NCBI GenBank assembly: GCA_021841935.1 | Contig: JAKCDL010000002.1 | Span: forward strand, 124,001-188,000 | Direction: 5' to 3' | DNA from: Actinomycetes bacterium | GTDB lineage: Bacteria; Actinomycetota; Acidimicrobiia; Acidimicrobiales; Acidimicrobiaceae | Length of the DNA stretch: 64,000 bases | Shown here: piece by piece, positions 28,112 through 37,231 of the stretch | How the letters are laid out: every line of letters begins with the position of its first letter | Numbering within the stretch: the stretch's first letter is position 1 | Position numbers and translations under genes: made by a program | Notes under the pieces: generated by a model | Seen by the model: the letters and a program-made list of their open reading frames with translations, nothing else | The model's database searches: none | What the model was told of the DNA's origin: nothing

Positions 28112-28987
28112 TTGAAGATAGATGAACTGATCGAACAAAGTTCGCGAGCCCTATTCTCGATAGAGCTTTGGCCTCCTAGGACGGTTACCTCTGAGAAGAA
28201 GCTGGCAGAGGCCCTCGAACTATTTTCCACTGTAGAGATTGATTTCGCCTCTATAACCTATGGTGCTGGAGGTTCTACCCGTGACAACACTCACGAACTC
28301 GTACTAAAGCTTGATAGGCAATTTAATCTGAATCCCGTTGCTCACCTGGTGACTGCATCGCACAGTGAAGATGAGCTCCGCTCCATTCTTGGCCGCTATA
28401 GAGATAATGGAATTGAGAATCTATTGGCGCTTAGGGGCGACCCGCCTATCGATGGAGCAGGCCACTTCGAGGTTGGTGAGTTCACTAGAGCGCTACAGTT
28501 GGTTGAACTCGCAAAAGAGGAGTTTTCACTGTGTGTTGGAGTTGCTGCACACCCCGAGGGCCATCCTGACTCAATGTCGTTAGACGATGACCGAAGACAC
28601 CTCGCTGAGAAGTTGAAGGTGGCTGACTTTGCGATAACACAATTCTTTTATCGCGTGGACGACTATTTGAAGCTCATTGACGACTTAGAGAAATTAGGTG
28701 TGAGCAAGCCGGTAATTCCGGGTGTAATGGCTCCAACAGCTTTTTCTACCTTGCAGAAGATGGCACAACTTTCTGGGACTGAGATCCCACGAGACATAGT
28801 TGATCGATTGGCGCCCTATGAGGCTTCGCCAGATGACTTTAAAAAGGCCGGAACTGAAGTCGCCGTAGAATTGTGCTTGGCACTTTTAGACGAAGGTGTC
28901 CCAGGTGTACATATATTTACGATGAATCAAGCTTCAACCACGTTGGAGATCTTTGACTCTGTAAAAGGAAATCTAAATCGGCGGTAA
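28112..28987 (+). CDS. metF: Methylenetetrahydrofolate reductase
   Basis: TIM-barrel flavoenzyme giving 5-methyl-THF for methionine synthesis. It has FSIELWPPRT with the catalytic-region Glu, SITYGAGGSTRDNT, LLALRGDPP, GVAAHPEGHPDS and FITQFFYR-like FAITQFFYRVDDY. 291 residues. The start is TTG at 28112; the ATG at 28101 is out of frame. It shares the folD substrate, which explains the clustering. Confidence 0.94.
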   Translation: MKIDELIEQSSRALFSIELWPPRTVTSEKKLAEALELFSTVEIDFASITYGAGGSTRDNTHELVLKLDRQFNLNPVAHLVTASHSEDELRSILGRYRDNGIENLLALRGDPPIDGAGHFEVGEFTRALQLVELAKEEFSLCVGVAAHPEGHPDSMSLDDDRRHLAEKLKVADFAITQFFYRVDDYLKLIDDLEKLGVSKPVIPGVMAPTAFSTLQKMAQLSGTEIPRDIVDRLAPYEASPDDFKKAGTEVAVELCLALLDEGVPGVHIFTMNQASTTLEIFDSVKGNLNRR

Positions 28988-29042
28988 TCTCTAAAACCCT
29001 TCGTTTAGCGTTTCGTGGAAATAGATAGTAATATCACCAACT

Positions 29043-30239
29043 ATGGCTGAAAAAATTACTATGTCGCCCGATGGCACCCTAAATGTTCCAAATGAGCCGA
29101 TTATCCCCTTTATTGAAGGTGATGGTACTGGCGTAGACATTTGGCCCGCTGCCCAGCTTGTTTTGGATGCAGCTGCTAAGAAGTACGGAAAGAACATAGC
29201 TTGGAAGGAAGTCCTCGCTGGCGAGAAGGCGTTCAAGGAGACTGGGAGTTGGCTTCCAGAGCAGACAATCGAAGACTTTCGTGACCTCCTAATAGGTATC
29301 AAGGGCCCATTGACCACTCCAATCGGTGGCGGCATTAGGTCGTTGAACGTCGCTCTACGACAGATTCTTGACCTCTACGTTTGCCTAAGACCAGTTCGAT
29401 GGTTCAAGGGCGTTCCCTCTCCCGTAGTTCACCCCGAAAAAGTGGATATGGTAATCTTCCGCGAAAATACCGAGGACGTTTATGCGGGATTTGAATTTGA
29501 ATCCGAGAGCGTGAATGCTAAGAAGCTCCTCTCCTTTTTACGTGAAGAGTTCGGTTGGGATATTCGAACCGACTCTGGCGTGGGCGTAAAGCCAGTCTCT
29601 AAGACTGGCTCAGAGAGATTGATTCGTGCCTCTCTTGAATATGCGATACGTCGAGGCCGCAAGAGCGTAACGATGGTCCATAAGGGAAACATCATGAAGT
29701 ACACAGAGGGCGCCTTTAGAAACTGGGGATACGAGTTGGTCCGCGACGAATACAGCGATGTTGCAGTCGGTTGGGACGATTGCGGCGGTAAGCCCGGCGA
29801 CAAAATTTTGGTCAAAGACGCCATAGCTGACATTACGCTACAGCAGGTCTTGACCCGTCCAGATGAGTTCGACGTTATAGCTACTATGAACCTAAATGGT
29901 GACTACCTTTCTGATGCCCTTGCAGCTCAGGTTGGAGGAATTGGTATTGCACCTGGAGGAAACATCAACTACATCACCGGTCACGGTATCTTCGAAGCGA
30001 CTCACGGAACGGCACCAAAGTATGCCGGTCTAGACAAGGTCAACCCAGGATCGGTCATCCTCTCCGGCGTGATGATGTTTGAGCACTTAGGTTGGCAGGA
30101 GGCGGCTGACGATATAGTCAACGCAATTGAGGCAACCATCGCTGACAAGATTGTCACTTACGACTTTGCTCGCCTCATGGAGGGCGCAACTGAAGTTAAG
30201 TGCTCAGAGTTTGCATCGGCGATCGTTGATCGGCTATAA
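29043..30239 (+). CDS. icd: Isocitrate dehydrogenase (NADP+-type)
   Basis: TCA-cycle oxidative decarboxylase. It has [14 protein letters not shown], the substrate loop [20 protein letters not shown] (with the regulatory Ser), [31 protein letters not shown] with catalytic Lys/Tyr, and [19 protein letters not shown]. 398 residues, homodimeric class as in E. coli. mdh follows. Confidence 0.95.
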   Translation: MAEKITMSPDGTLNVPNEPIIPFIEGDGTGVDIWPAAQLVLDAAAKKYGKNIAWKEVLAGEKAFKETGSWLPEQTIEDFRDLLIGIKGPLTTPIGGGIRSLNVALRQILDLYVCLRPVRWFKGVPSPVVHPEKVDMVIFRENTEDVYAGFEFESESVNAKKLLSFLREEFGWDIRTDSGVGVKPVSKTGSERLIRASLEYAIRRGRKSVTMVHKGNIMKYTEGAFRNWGYELVRDEYSDVAVGWDDCGGKPGDKILVKDAIADITLQQVLTRPDEFDVIATMNLNGDYLSDALAAQVGGIGIAPGGNINYITGHGIFEATHGTAPKYAGLDKVNPGSVILSGVMMFEHLGWQEAADDIVNAIEATIADKIVTYDFARLMEGATEVKCSEFASAIVDRL

Positions 30240-30280
30240 CTCGTTTCTTTTGTAATCTTTATTGAATTTGGAGTAAATCT

Positions 30281-31273
30281 GTGACGAAAAAGGCACCTAA
30301 GGTAGTCGCCGTTACTGGCGCTGCGGGTCAAATTAGCTATTCGCTACTTTTCAGAATTGCATCTGGTGCGCTGTTTGGCGAGGATCAACCAGTTCATCTC
30401 AAGTTGATCGAGATTGAACCAGCAATGAAGGCTCTTGAGGGCGTGGCTATGGAGCTAGATGATTGCGCATTTCCGCTACTCTCCGGAATGACGCTCACGA
30501 GCGACTTAGCTACAGGTTTTGATGGCGTAAATTGGGCCCTCCTGGTCGGCGCGATGCCTCGCAAGGCTGGAATGGAGCGTGGAGATCTTCTTTCGGTAAA
30601 TGGAAAGATCTTCGGCCCGCAAGGGGCAGCAATCAATGCACACGCTGCCTCGGATGTACGTGTACTCGTGGTCGGTAATCCTTGCAATACGAACGCTTAT
30701 ATCGCTCGTAGTGCAGCCAAGGACGTTCCCGCCGAGCGCTTCTTTGCTATGACACGATTGGATCAAAACAGGGCAGTAAGTCAGCTGGCTGCAAAGGCAG
30801 GTGTTGATATTACCGAGGTCTCTAACGTAGCCATATGGGGAAACCACTCTGCTACGCAATTTCCTGACTTCTTCAACGCCAAAGTTGGAGCTAAGCCGGT
30901 TCTTGATGTAATAAGCGACCATGAGTGGCTACACGATGGTTTTATCTCCACGGTTCAAAAGCGTGGTGCGGCGATTATCGAGGCGAGAGGGGCGTCGTCT
31001 GCGGCTTCGGCTGCAAATGCCGCCATAGACTCGGTGCGATCGGTTGTAAATCCAACACCAGATGACACTTGTGTATCGTTAGCCGTAGTGTCACATGGAG
31101 AGTATGGAATCCCCGAAGGACTTCAATTTGGCTTCCCTGTTCGTTCTGACGGCGAAAAATGGAGTGTTGTTGAGGGATTCGAGGTTAACGAATTCGCTAC
31201 GGCTAAGATCGCAGTTACACGTGATGAACTGATAGCTGAGAGATCTGAAATAGAGGCAATCTTAGGTCAATAG
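30281..31273 (+). CDS. mdh: Malate dehydrogenase
   Basis: Interconverts malate and oxaloacetate. It has the NAD fold [43 protein letters not shown] and the catalytic His in [13 protein letters not shown]. This is the cytosolic/Thermus-like MDH group, 330 residues. Start GTG at 30281. A terminator follows, closing the icd-mdh unit. Confidence 0.95.
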   Translation: MTKKAPKVVAVTGAAGQISYSLLFRIASGALFGEDQPVHLKLIEIEPAMKALEGVAMELDDCAFPLLSGMTLTSDLATGFDGVNWALLVGAMPRKAGMERGDLLSVNGKIFGPQGAAINAHAASDVRVLVVGNPCNTNAYIARSAAKDVPAERFFAMTRLDQNRAVSQLAAKAGVDITEVSNVAIWGNHSATQFPDFFNAKVGAKPVLDVISDHEWLHDGFISTVQKRGAAIIEARGASSAASAANAAIDSVRSVVNPTPDDTCVSLAVVSHGEYGIPEGLQFGFPVRSDGEKWSVVEGFEVNEFATAKIAVTRDELIAERSEIEAILGQ

Positions 31274-31315
31274 CAAAGATCATTACAAGATCGGCTAAAT
31301 TCAACCGCTGTATGA

Positions 31316-31350
31316 TTGAGAGGCTCCTTGGAGCCTCTCAACTTTTATTT
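31316..31350 (+). terminator. Rho-independent terminator after mdh
   Basis: TTGAGAGGCTCC (31316-31327) pairs perfectly with GGAGCCTCTCAA (31330-31341), followed by CTTTTATTT. Confidence 0.9.
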
Positions 31351-31395
31351 GAAGGCTATCTTATTAGTCCTGAAAGAGCTTGGATGCAAATAGCG

Positions 31396-32037
31396 CTAGT
31401 TCACCATGGTGGCGATGATATAGCGTTTTACCCCTAAAGTATGAGATTTCATCAAAGACGCTGCCCACTCAGGGTCCTTTGCTTCGATTGCTTCGATTAG
31501 CTCGCTGTGCTGGTTGTGGACTTTTATGAGTCTTTCAAATCCCGATCGTTGAAATGCTGCCTTCAGTGGAAACCGTTGAACTATCGAATTGTGGTAATCC
31601 GTCAAAGTTGGCCTATTTGCTACCTCTGAGATCCGATGGTGAAACATTTTGTTGAGATGCAATATTTGATCAAAGTTTTGCTCACAACTTCGCAGCAATC
31701 TGGAACTTTGCTCCAAGACGTCTTTTAGGGTCTGAACCTCATCGCCGCTTGCATTTGCCGCAGCTTGTGCAGCGATCCGCGATTCGATATCCGAAAGGAG
31801 GTCGTATGTATCTGAAATTTCAAACTTATTCCATGAGAGGACTCGGGCGCCTCTGTTTTGAAGTAAAAGGACCAATCCTTCACCTTCAAGCCGCCGGAGA
31901 GCACTTCTAATGGGAGTTCGCGACGCCCCATACCTTTGTGCCAAATTCTGCTCTCTCAAGGGTTCTTCAGTTGGAAGAGATCCGCTTAGGATCTCTTCTC
32001 GAAGCTTACTATATATCTCATCACTGATAGACGACAT
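31396..32037 (-). CDS. GntR-family transcriptional regulator (FCD subfamily)
   Basis: Winged helix in the first 70 residues (LREEILSGSLPTEEPLREQN, then RYGASRTPIRSALRRLEGEG) and an all-helical FCD ligand domain with metal-ligand histidines (MFHHRISEVANRPTL and MKSHTLGVKRYI). FCD regulators usually sense organic acids and repress adjacent catabolic genes. It is divergent from the kynurenine formamidase gene, 136 bp away, so it may control kynurenine breakdown. I found no clear operator. Confidence 0.88.
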   Translation of the reverse strand: MSSISDEIYSKLREEILSGSLPTEEPLREQNLAQRYGASRTPIRSALRRLEGEGLVLLLQNRGARVLSWNKFEISDTYDLLSDIESRIAAQAAANASGDEVQTLKDVLEQSSRLLRSCEQNFDQILHLNKMFHHRISEVANRPTLTDYHNSIVQRFPLKAAFQRSGFERLIKVHNQHSELIEAIEAKDPEWAASLMKSHTLGVKRYIIATMVN

Positions 32038-32173
32038 TACTTGGTGCTCATGTTCAAAGCTTTCGGGAGCTAATGGGCTAAAAAGTTTTCCTATAACAAA
32101 TTAATGGATTCGTGAAGTTTCGATGTCGTAAAAGGTAAGTGTTCGACAATAAGTATCTGAAAGATATTGGAGG

Positions 32174-32950
32174 TTGCTTGCTATGAACTTTATAAGTATG
32201 AATTACGGAGACGATCCAAGTCAATTCGTTGAGTTGATATCCGACCTAGAGCGGAACGAGGTTATCCCAGAAGCGATAGTCAAGGTCGCGGTTCTTATTC
32301 ATGGTGGGTTTTGGCGTGGAGTCTACGACCTAACGCTAATGAACGATCTAGGAGTCTTTCTTTCGAAAAGGGTAGACCTGATCTTTAATGTTGAATATCG
32401 AAGACTAACAGGTGGCGGGGGCTGGCCAACTACCTTTGACGACGTCGTGTCTGCAGTTCGCCTAATCATGGCAAATCTAGAAGATCGACGTGGCGAGAGT
32501 ACGACCTTCAAAGTTTTCTTTGTAGGCCACTCTGCCGGTGGCCACCTTGCGTCCCTGGCCAACTCGTACTTTACGGGTTTGAACTTAGACGGCTTCGATT
32601 TTTACGGAATTTCTCTAGGCGGAGTGCTGGACCTCGAGATTGGTTTTGATGATCATATTGGAGATGGAGTGGTGGGGCAGTTTCTGGCGATTACGGACAG
32701 GCCAACCCTTGAGCTATTATCCCAAGCTTCACCGCGCCATCGGTTGTCAGGCGATGAAACAGGTCTCGTCGTTACCGGCGGCAAGGACTTAGTAGTTCCA
32801 CTTTCAATCGCAGAATCATTCGTACGGAGAGCTCGTGAGGTTGGCGCGAACATTGAATACGTTGACTTTGCCAATGAGGACCATATGGACCTCATTGGGA
32901 CGTCGTCGAAGTCAATCGAGGCAGTCGTTGACTACATAGGTCGACAGTGA
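32174..32950 (+). CDS. Alpha/beta hydrolase, kynurenine formamidase-like
   Basis: 258 residues. It has the oxyanion motif HGGFWRGVYDL near residue 40, the form (HGGxW) typical of AFMID-type arylformamidases, the nucleophile elbow GHSAGGHLASLAN, an Asp in VTGGKDLVVP and the catalytic His in NEDHMDLIG. The call to kynurenine formamidase rests on HGGxW and on the kynureninase gene about 860 bp downstream. Another carboxylesterase activity is possible. ATG at 32183 (MNFIS) is an alternative start. Confidence 0.72.
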   Translation: MLAMNFISMNYGDDPSQFVELISDLERNEVIPEAIVKVAVLIHGGFWRGVYDLTLMNDLGVFLSKRVDLIFNVEYRRLTGGGGWPTTFDDVVSAVRLIMANLEDRRGESTTFKVFFVGHSAGGHLASLANSYFTGLNLDGFDFYGISLGGVLDLEIGFDDHIGDGVVGQFLAITDRPTLELLSQASPRHRLSGDETGLVVTGGKDLVVPLSIAESFVRRAREVGANIEYVDFANEDHMDLIGTSSKSIEAVVDYIGRQ

Positions 32951-32952
32951 CC

Positions 32953-33693
32953 TCATCCAGCGGCGGTCGTCGAAGTGGGCTGAGCTAAAGTCGTGCTTGT
33001 AGACGATGGAGCAGTAAGTGGAATAGCCGACGTTGGCGGGGTGATCTTCGCAGAGGTCCCCCAGTTGGAAAATGTCAATGTGACGTCGATTGAAGAGCTG
33101 GCTATTGTTCCTAGAAGCGGGAGATCGCTGCCATTTGGAACTTCTAGTGCCAACTTGCCTCCTATCGATTGACCATACAGTTCGGTAACGCTCACTCCAT
33201 TTATGGGTGCGTGGCTCCTTTTGATTGGAGAACTAAGGGCAACGGCTTGGGCAATGTTGGCGATCGTTGATCCAGCGGCTAGGGCGTTGTACTCTGAGTT
33301 GCCGGCAGCTACCGAGAGCCACTTCGATGAAAACGTGGAGGCCTCTTGTGATGTGAAGCCGAAATTCGCCGTCAATATCGGAGCTGGTGCATTTATGAAC
33401 GCTGCATTTGGCGTGATGATGATCTTTGCAGTTTGCCCGTTGATGGTTATGGTGCGTAGAGAGTTAGTCTTCGTTGCATCTAGCCCCTGTTCGGTCGTTA
33501 CCCCATTTTGCGTCACACGAATGTCCATGTGAACGCCAGATTCGGCGAGTATTGCCTTTGTGACTTGGGATTCAGCCGATACCGCATTTAGTGCCACGAT
33601 GCTATTTGCTGAGGTAACTGCACTAGATCCGCACGCGCTTGCAATGACGGCGAGTCCAATAGGTGCTATGGATCTAACTTTAGAGATTTTCAT
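32953..33693 (-). CDS. Putative lipoprotein (LppX/LprAFG-like fold)
   Basis: A lipobox is visible: VRSIAPIGLAVIASACGSS, with Cys at about residue 21 counted from ATG at 33693. Starts further upstream (to 33738) would bury the signal peptide. The body is beta-rich with a TINGQTAKIIITPNAAFINA segment and a Ser/Thr/Pro tail, reminiscent of mycobacterial LppX/LprG-type lipid-carrying lipoproteins, though the match is weak. It lies on the opposite strand between the two kynurenine genes, converging on the formamidase. Confidence 0.7.
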   Translation of the reverse strand: MKISKVRSIAPIGLAVIASACGSSAVTSANSIVALNAVSAESQVTKAILAESGVHMDIRVTQNGVTTEQGLDATKTNSLRTITINGQTAKIIITPNAAFINAPAPILTANFGFTSQEASTFSSKWLSVAAGNSEYNALAAGSTIANIAQAVALSSPIKRSHAPINGVSVTELYGQSIGGKLALEVPNGSDLPLLGTIASSSIDVTLTFSNWGTSAKITPPTSAIPLTAPSSTSTTLAQPTSTTAAG

Positions 33694-33811
33694 TACCGAA
33701 AGCTTACGGGCAAAGGCGCTTATATGAAACACCCACATCGAGGCGTTGTATAAATTGGAGGTAGAACCGCTTATAGATAGAATTGGTCATTTTTTGAAAG
33801 TAGGGCACTTC

Positions 33812-35047
33812 GTGGCTATCTCCAACACTCTTGCAATCGCACGAGACCTCGATGCTCGAGACTCACTAGCGAACTTTAGAGACCGATTTCACTTTGATTC
33901 GAATGGGAAGTTGTACCTAGACGGGAACTCCCTCGGTCGACCCCCAAAGAGATCGATTGAAGTTGCAAACGACGTCCTATTGCAGGAGTGGGGCGAAGAC
34001 CTCATTACCTCCTGGTCTCACTGGCAGAAGTTGCCATTGGAAGTTGGTGATCTTGTAGCAAGGGAGATTTTGGGGGCAAAGGCTGGCGAAGTACTCATCG
34101 CTGACTCAACTACTACCAATCTCTACAAGACCTTGAGGGCCGCTAGAAGCCTCCTTGTATCAAGAGGTGTAGCTTGTGTTCAAGTAGTAACGGAGGAGGA
34201 TAACTTCCCTACCGACCTTTACCTGACTGCCGACTTCGCGAATGAGCTAGGCGTTCGATGGAGAACCATAAAGACGTCGCCAGGCAGTGGGATCGACATG
34301 GAAGATCTTCAATCTGTGCTAGCAGAGGGCCCTTCGCTACTGTGCCTCTCTCATGTGTCATACAAGAGCGGGGCGAAGGTAGACATGAAAAGGGTGAATG
34401 ATCTAGCTTCAAGGTCTGAATCAGTTGTAGTCTGGGACCTTAGCCACTCAGCGGGTTCAACAGAAGTTGACTTGAATGGTGACGGAGCCCTCTTTGCCGT
34501 AGGTTGCACCTACAAGTATCTAAATGGTGGTCCCGGTGCCCCAGCCTTTATCTATGTGAAAAATGACGTCACTGATATAGTGGAGACGCCAATTAAGGGG
34601 TGGTTTTCGCAGCAAAATCAGTTCGAGATGGATTCAATCTACTCTCCCCGTCCCGGAATTGGAAAGTTCTCGAATGGAACACCAAATGTAATTGGTACAT
34701 ATCTTGTTCGAGAGGGTGCACGTCTGATCGCTGAGGCTGGCATAGCAGCGTTAGCTGAAAAGGGACGGGCGCTTGGTGATTTTTTTATCGATTTATTTGA
34801 TGAGAACCTATCTTCACTCGGTTACACCCTTGAATCTCCGCGCGAAAGGACGTTGCGGGGATCTCATGTAACTTTAGGTCATGAGAAAGCTCGGCAACTG
34901 GTACCGGCTCTGACAGCCTCCGGGGTCGTCCCGGACTTTAGAACGCCGGATCTGATACGATTTGGCTTTGCCTCGAGCTATGTTTCATTTCACGACCTCT
35001 ACACCGCAGTAGAAATTATCTCAAAGGTGACTTCAAACATGGCGTGA
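33812..35047 (+). CDS. kynU: Kynureninase
   Basis: PLP enzyme that cleaves kynurenine to anthranilate and alanine. It has FYLDGNSLG-type KLYLDGNSLGRPP, ADSTTTNLYKTL, SHVSYKSGAKVDM, WDLSHSAGSTEVDLN and the PLP lysine in GCTYKYLNGGPGAPAF. About 411 residues from GTG at 33812, which has AGGG about 8 nt upstream; a longer frame from 33746 lacks family resemblance. It probably continues from the formamidase in a tryptophan-degradation or anthranilate-salvage route. Tryptophan dioxygenase is not in the window. Confidence 0.93.
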   Translation: MAISNTLAIARDLDARDSLANFRDRFHFDSNGKLYLDGNSLGRPPKRSIEVANDVLLQEWGEDLITSWSHWQKLPLEVGDLVAREILGAKAGEVLIADSTTTNLYKTLRAARSLLVSRGVACVQVVTEEDNFPTDLYLTADFANELGVRWRTIKTSPGSGIDMEDLQSVLAEGPSLLCLSHVSYKSGAKVDMKRVNDLASRSESVVVWDLSHSAGSTEVDLNGDGALFAVGCTYKYLNGGPGAPAFIYVKNDVTDIVETPIKGWFSQQNQFEMDSIYSPRPGIGKFSNGTPNVIGTYLVREGARLIAEAGIAALAEKGRALGDFFIDLFDENLSSLGYTLESPRERTLRGSHVTLGHEKARQLVPALTASGVVPDFRTPDLIRFGFASSYVSFHDLYTAVEIISKVTSNMA

Positions 35048-35075
35048 GGCTCTATTGGACTTGGAGATTGCCTCG

Positions 35076-35294
35076 CTAAGCCAAAGTGACGAGAGCCTTG
35101 GGGCCACCGAGTCGCTCTAGAAGTAGATTCTTCTTGCTGCTAGCAGTTGCGAGTCGTTCGAGCTGTTCCTCGAATCCAATCCGATTTCCCTCTTCGAAGA
35201 AGTGTTCTGCGAGATTGAAGGCGTTTTCTTCCTCGTCGAGGAGGGCTCTGTACTTTGCCAAGAGCTGGTCGTCAACTATAACCTTGGGATTCAA
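35076..35294 (-). CDS. Small helical protein of unknown function
   Basis: 72 residues, acidic N-terminal helix (LLAKYRALLDEEENAFNLAE) and a second helix ending LLLERLGGPKALVTLA. No cysteines, no membrane segment, no family recognised. TTG at 35294 follows a strong Shine-Dalgarno (AGGGAGG). It follows the DUF2510 gene on the same strand. Confidence 0.65.
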   Translation of the reverse strand: MNPKVIVDDQLLAKYRALLDEEENAFNLAEHFFEEGNRIGFEEQLERLATASSKKNLLLERLGGPKALVTLA

Positions 35295-35349
35295 ATTGAC
35301 CTCCCTGATGAGACGCTACAGCGCAATTATATCACTACGCTTAGTGAGG

Positions 35350-36138
35350 TCAAATCTTAAAGTGCGAACAACCAGCGATCGAGTTTGTTGCAGAGATTGA
35401 ATCGATCTCTTTCATGTCGTTTACTAGATTGTCAAAGGCTGACTGGGAGATCGATCCCTCTTCAAGATCTGTTTGAATCGATTTTGCGGTAGCTGATGCA
35501 TCATCCCAAAGCGCTATCCACGTAGCCATATTTTCTGCCTGCGATGAGGGCGCGATTATGGAGTGCATCCCTGCATCAACCTTTGCTAAGGAAGTTTCAA
35601 GAGTACGGATGTAGATCAGTTTTTGAGCTTCATTAGATCCCGCAGATGCAAATGTGGCGAGGATCGATCCCTGGGGAGTGATGTTTTCGGTGCAGACGAG
35701 GCTAAAGGCGGTGGTTAGCTTTTGGTCGGCCTTTAAAGGAGTTTTGTTTGAGGAAGTGGTAGCTCTTCCTGAGCTTCGCGTGAACATGGCAGCGACGTAG
35801 GAGAAGGATGAGAGGGCGGCAAGTACTAGCAGTACAAAGATCAAGACCTTTCTTGACCTCCTCTTGCGACCACCGCTCCTAGAGCTAAGGGATGGGAGAC
35901 CATTGACGTAGTTGTTTGAGCGCATCACTGAGGTTGGATTAGATGCATCTATTTCAATGACTAGACCAAAGACGTCGTGCCACTCATATGTATTCGAGAG
36001 GTACTGAGCTGTTCGAAATCGATCTGTCCAAACATATCCGTCAAAGTAGCGCAGCGTTATGTCATTTGACGACTTTGTTTGAACTTGGTACCATCCCGCT
36101 ACAGATGGCCGCCGCTTCTTGCTCTGTGATCGACTCAT
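35350..36138 (-). CDS. DUF2510-domain membrane protein
   Basis: 262 residues. The N-terminus carries a degenerate DUF2510 motif (GWYQVQTKSSNDITLRYFDG, then YVWT), a short actinobacterial module next to a basic stretch (GGRKRRSRK) and one transmembrane helix (VLIFVLLVLAALSSFSYVAA, about residues 95-115). The remaining C-terminal part is predicted outside and helical, with Cys residues in VCTEN and AGCSHF. Function unknown. Confidence 0.75.
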   Translation of the reverse strand: MSRSQSKKRRPSVAGWYQVQTKSSNDITLRYFDGYVWTDRFRTAQYLSNTYEWHDVFGLVIEIDASNPTSVMRSNNYVNGLPSLSSRSGGRKRRSRKVLIFVLLVLAALSSFSYVAAMFTRSSGRATTSSNKTPLKADQKLTTAFSLVCTENITPQGSILATFASAGSNEAQKLIYIRTLETSLAKVDAGMHSIIAPSSQAENMATWIALWDDASATAKSIQTDLEEGSISQSAFDNLVNDMKEIDSISATNSIAGCSHFKI

Positions 36139-36154
36139 TTGCCGACCGACCCCC

Positions 36155-36493
36155 CTAAGAAATCAACAGGCTTTGGAAGTTGTCAATTTGAGAGATATCC
36201 CCCCGCACTTTGATTTCTCCCTCAGTCAACAGTGTAGCCAAAGTTACGTCACCGCTTCTTGCTGATAGGAAGGAATCGGCACTTAGTTTTACGTAAAAAC
36301 TTGCTTTACCGCTGAGATTGGATATTTGCACCTCAGAATCTTTGGTTGTTACTTCAAATCCAAGTACAGTATTTTCGTCTACGAAGACCTCCAAGCCGAA
36401 TGATGATCCGACTTGGAGTCTCTCTAATTTTTTACCTATTGAGATTCGAAGGGCTTCGATCTCTGATTCGACTCGATGATTAGACACGGTCAT
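36155..36493 (-). CDS. SCP2 sterol-carrier-like domain protein
   Basis: 112 residues. The C-terminal pattern (a strand-rich segment, then SADSFLSARSGDVTLATLLT and EGEIKVRGDIS) is that of the SCP2 lipid-binding fold. It overlaps sdhB by 14 bp and must be co-translated with it. A small lipid- or quinone-binding protein attached to the succinate dehydrogenase operon is plausible, but no direct role is known to me. Confidence 0.65.
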   Translation of the reverse strand: MTVSNHRVESEIEALRISIGKKLERLQVGSSFGLEVFVDENTVLGFEVTTKDSEVQISNLSGKASFYVKLSADSFLSARSGDVTLATLLTEGEIKVRGDISQIDNFQSLLIS

Positions 36494-37229
36494 ATAGTAT
36501 TGCGCGCTTTACCTCTTCAATTGCCTTGGTTACAGAAATTCCCCGCGGGCAAGCTTCAGTGCAATTGAATGAAGTTCGGCATCTCCACACCCCAGACTTT
36601 TGGTTCAGAATGTCGAGTCTCTCGCTAGCTGCTTGATCTCTTGAATCAAAGATGAAACGGTGCGCATTGACAATTGCAGCAGGTCCGACATATTCGTCAT
36701 TTGCCCAATAAACAGGGCAAGAGGTGGTGCAACAGGCGCAAAGGATGCATTTTGTGGTGTCATCGTAGCGCTCCCGATCATCTTGCGACTGGAGTCTCTC
36801 CTTGTAGCCTGGATCGTCATTTGCTATAAGGTAGGGGAGCACAGAGCGATATTGCGCGAAGAAGGGTTCCATGTCTACGACGAGATCTTTGATAACTGGG
36901 AGACCTCGAATCGGCTCTATGGTCAGGTCAGTGCCAACATTACGTATTAGGTTTACGCAGGCGAGCTTATTTTCGCCATTTATAACCATTGCATCAGAGC
37001 CACAGACCCCGTGTGCACAAGACCGTCGAAAGCTTAGGGTCCCGTCGATCTTCCACTTGACTGCGTGAAGAGCGTCTAGTACTCGATCTCCTGGCTTTAG
37101 CATGACCTCGTACTCTTGGAAGCGGGGCCTTGTGTCAACTTCGGGATTGTATCTTTTGATACGTAAAGTGACCTTGACCTCTTTTTCATGCGAGTCAATC
37201 TGTGGTGACTTATCCATTGTCATTGTCAT
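36480..37229 (-). CDS. sdhB: Succinate dehydrogenase / fumarate reductase iron-sulfur subunit
   Basis: Carries three clusters. The 2Fe-2S site is C71, C76, D79 and C91 (SFRRSCAHGVCGSDAM), the 4Fe-4S site lies in CILCACCTTSCPVYW (from C161), and the 3Fe-4S site in CRTSFNCTEACPRGI (C217, C223, C227). 249 residues. It starts 2 bases after the sdhA stop. It hands electrons from FAD to quinone through a membrane anchor that is not encoded here. Confidence 0.96.
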   Translation of the reverse strand: MTMTMDKSPQIDSHEKEVKVTLRIKRYNPEVDTRPRFQEYEVMLKPGDRVLDALHAVKWKIDGTLSFRRSCAHGVCGSDAMVINGENKLACVNLIRNVGTDLTIEPIRGLPVIKDLVVDMEPFFAQYRSVLPYLIANDDPGYKERLQSQDDRERYDDTTKCILCACCTTSCPVYWANDEYVGPAAIVNAHRFIFDSRDQAASERLDILNQKSGVWRCRTSFNCTEACPRGISVTKAIEEVKRAILYDRV

Positions 37230-37231
37230 GA

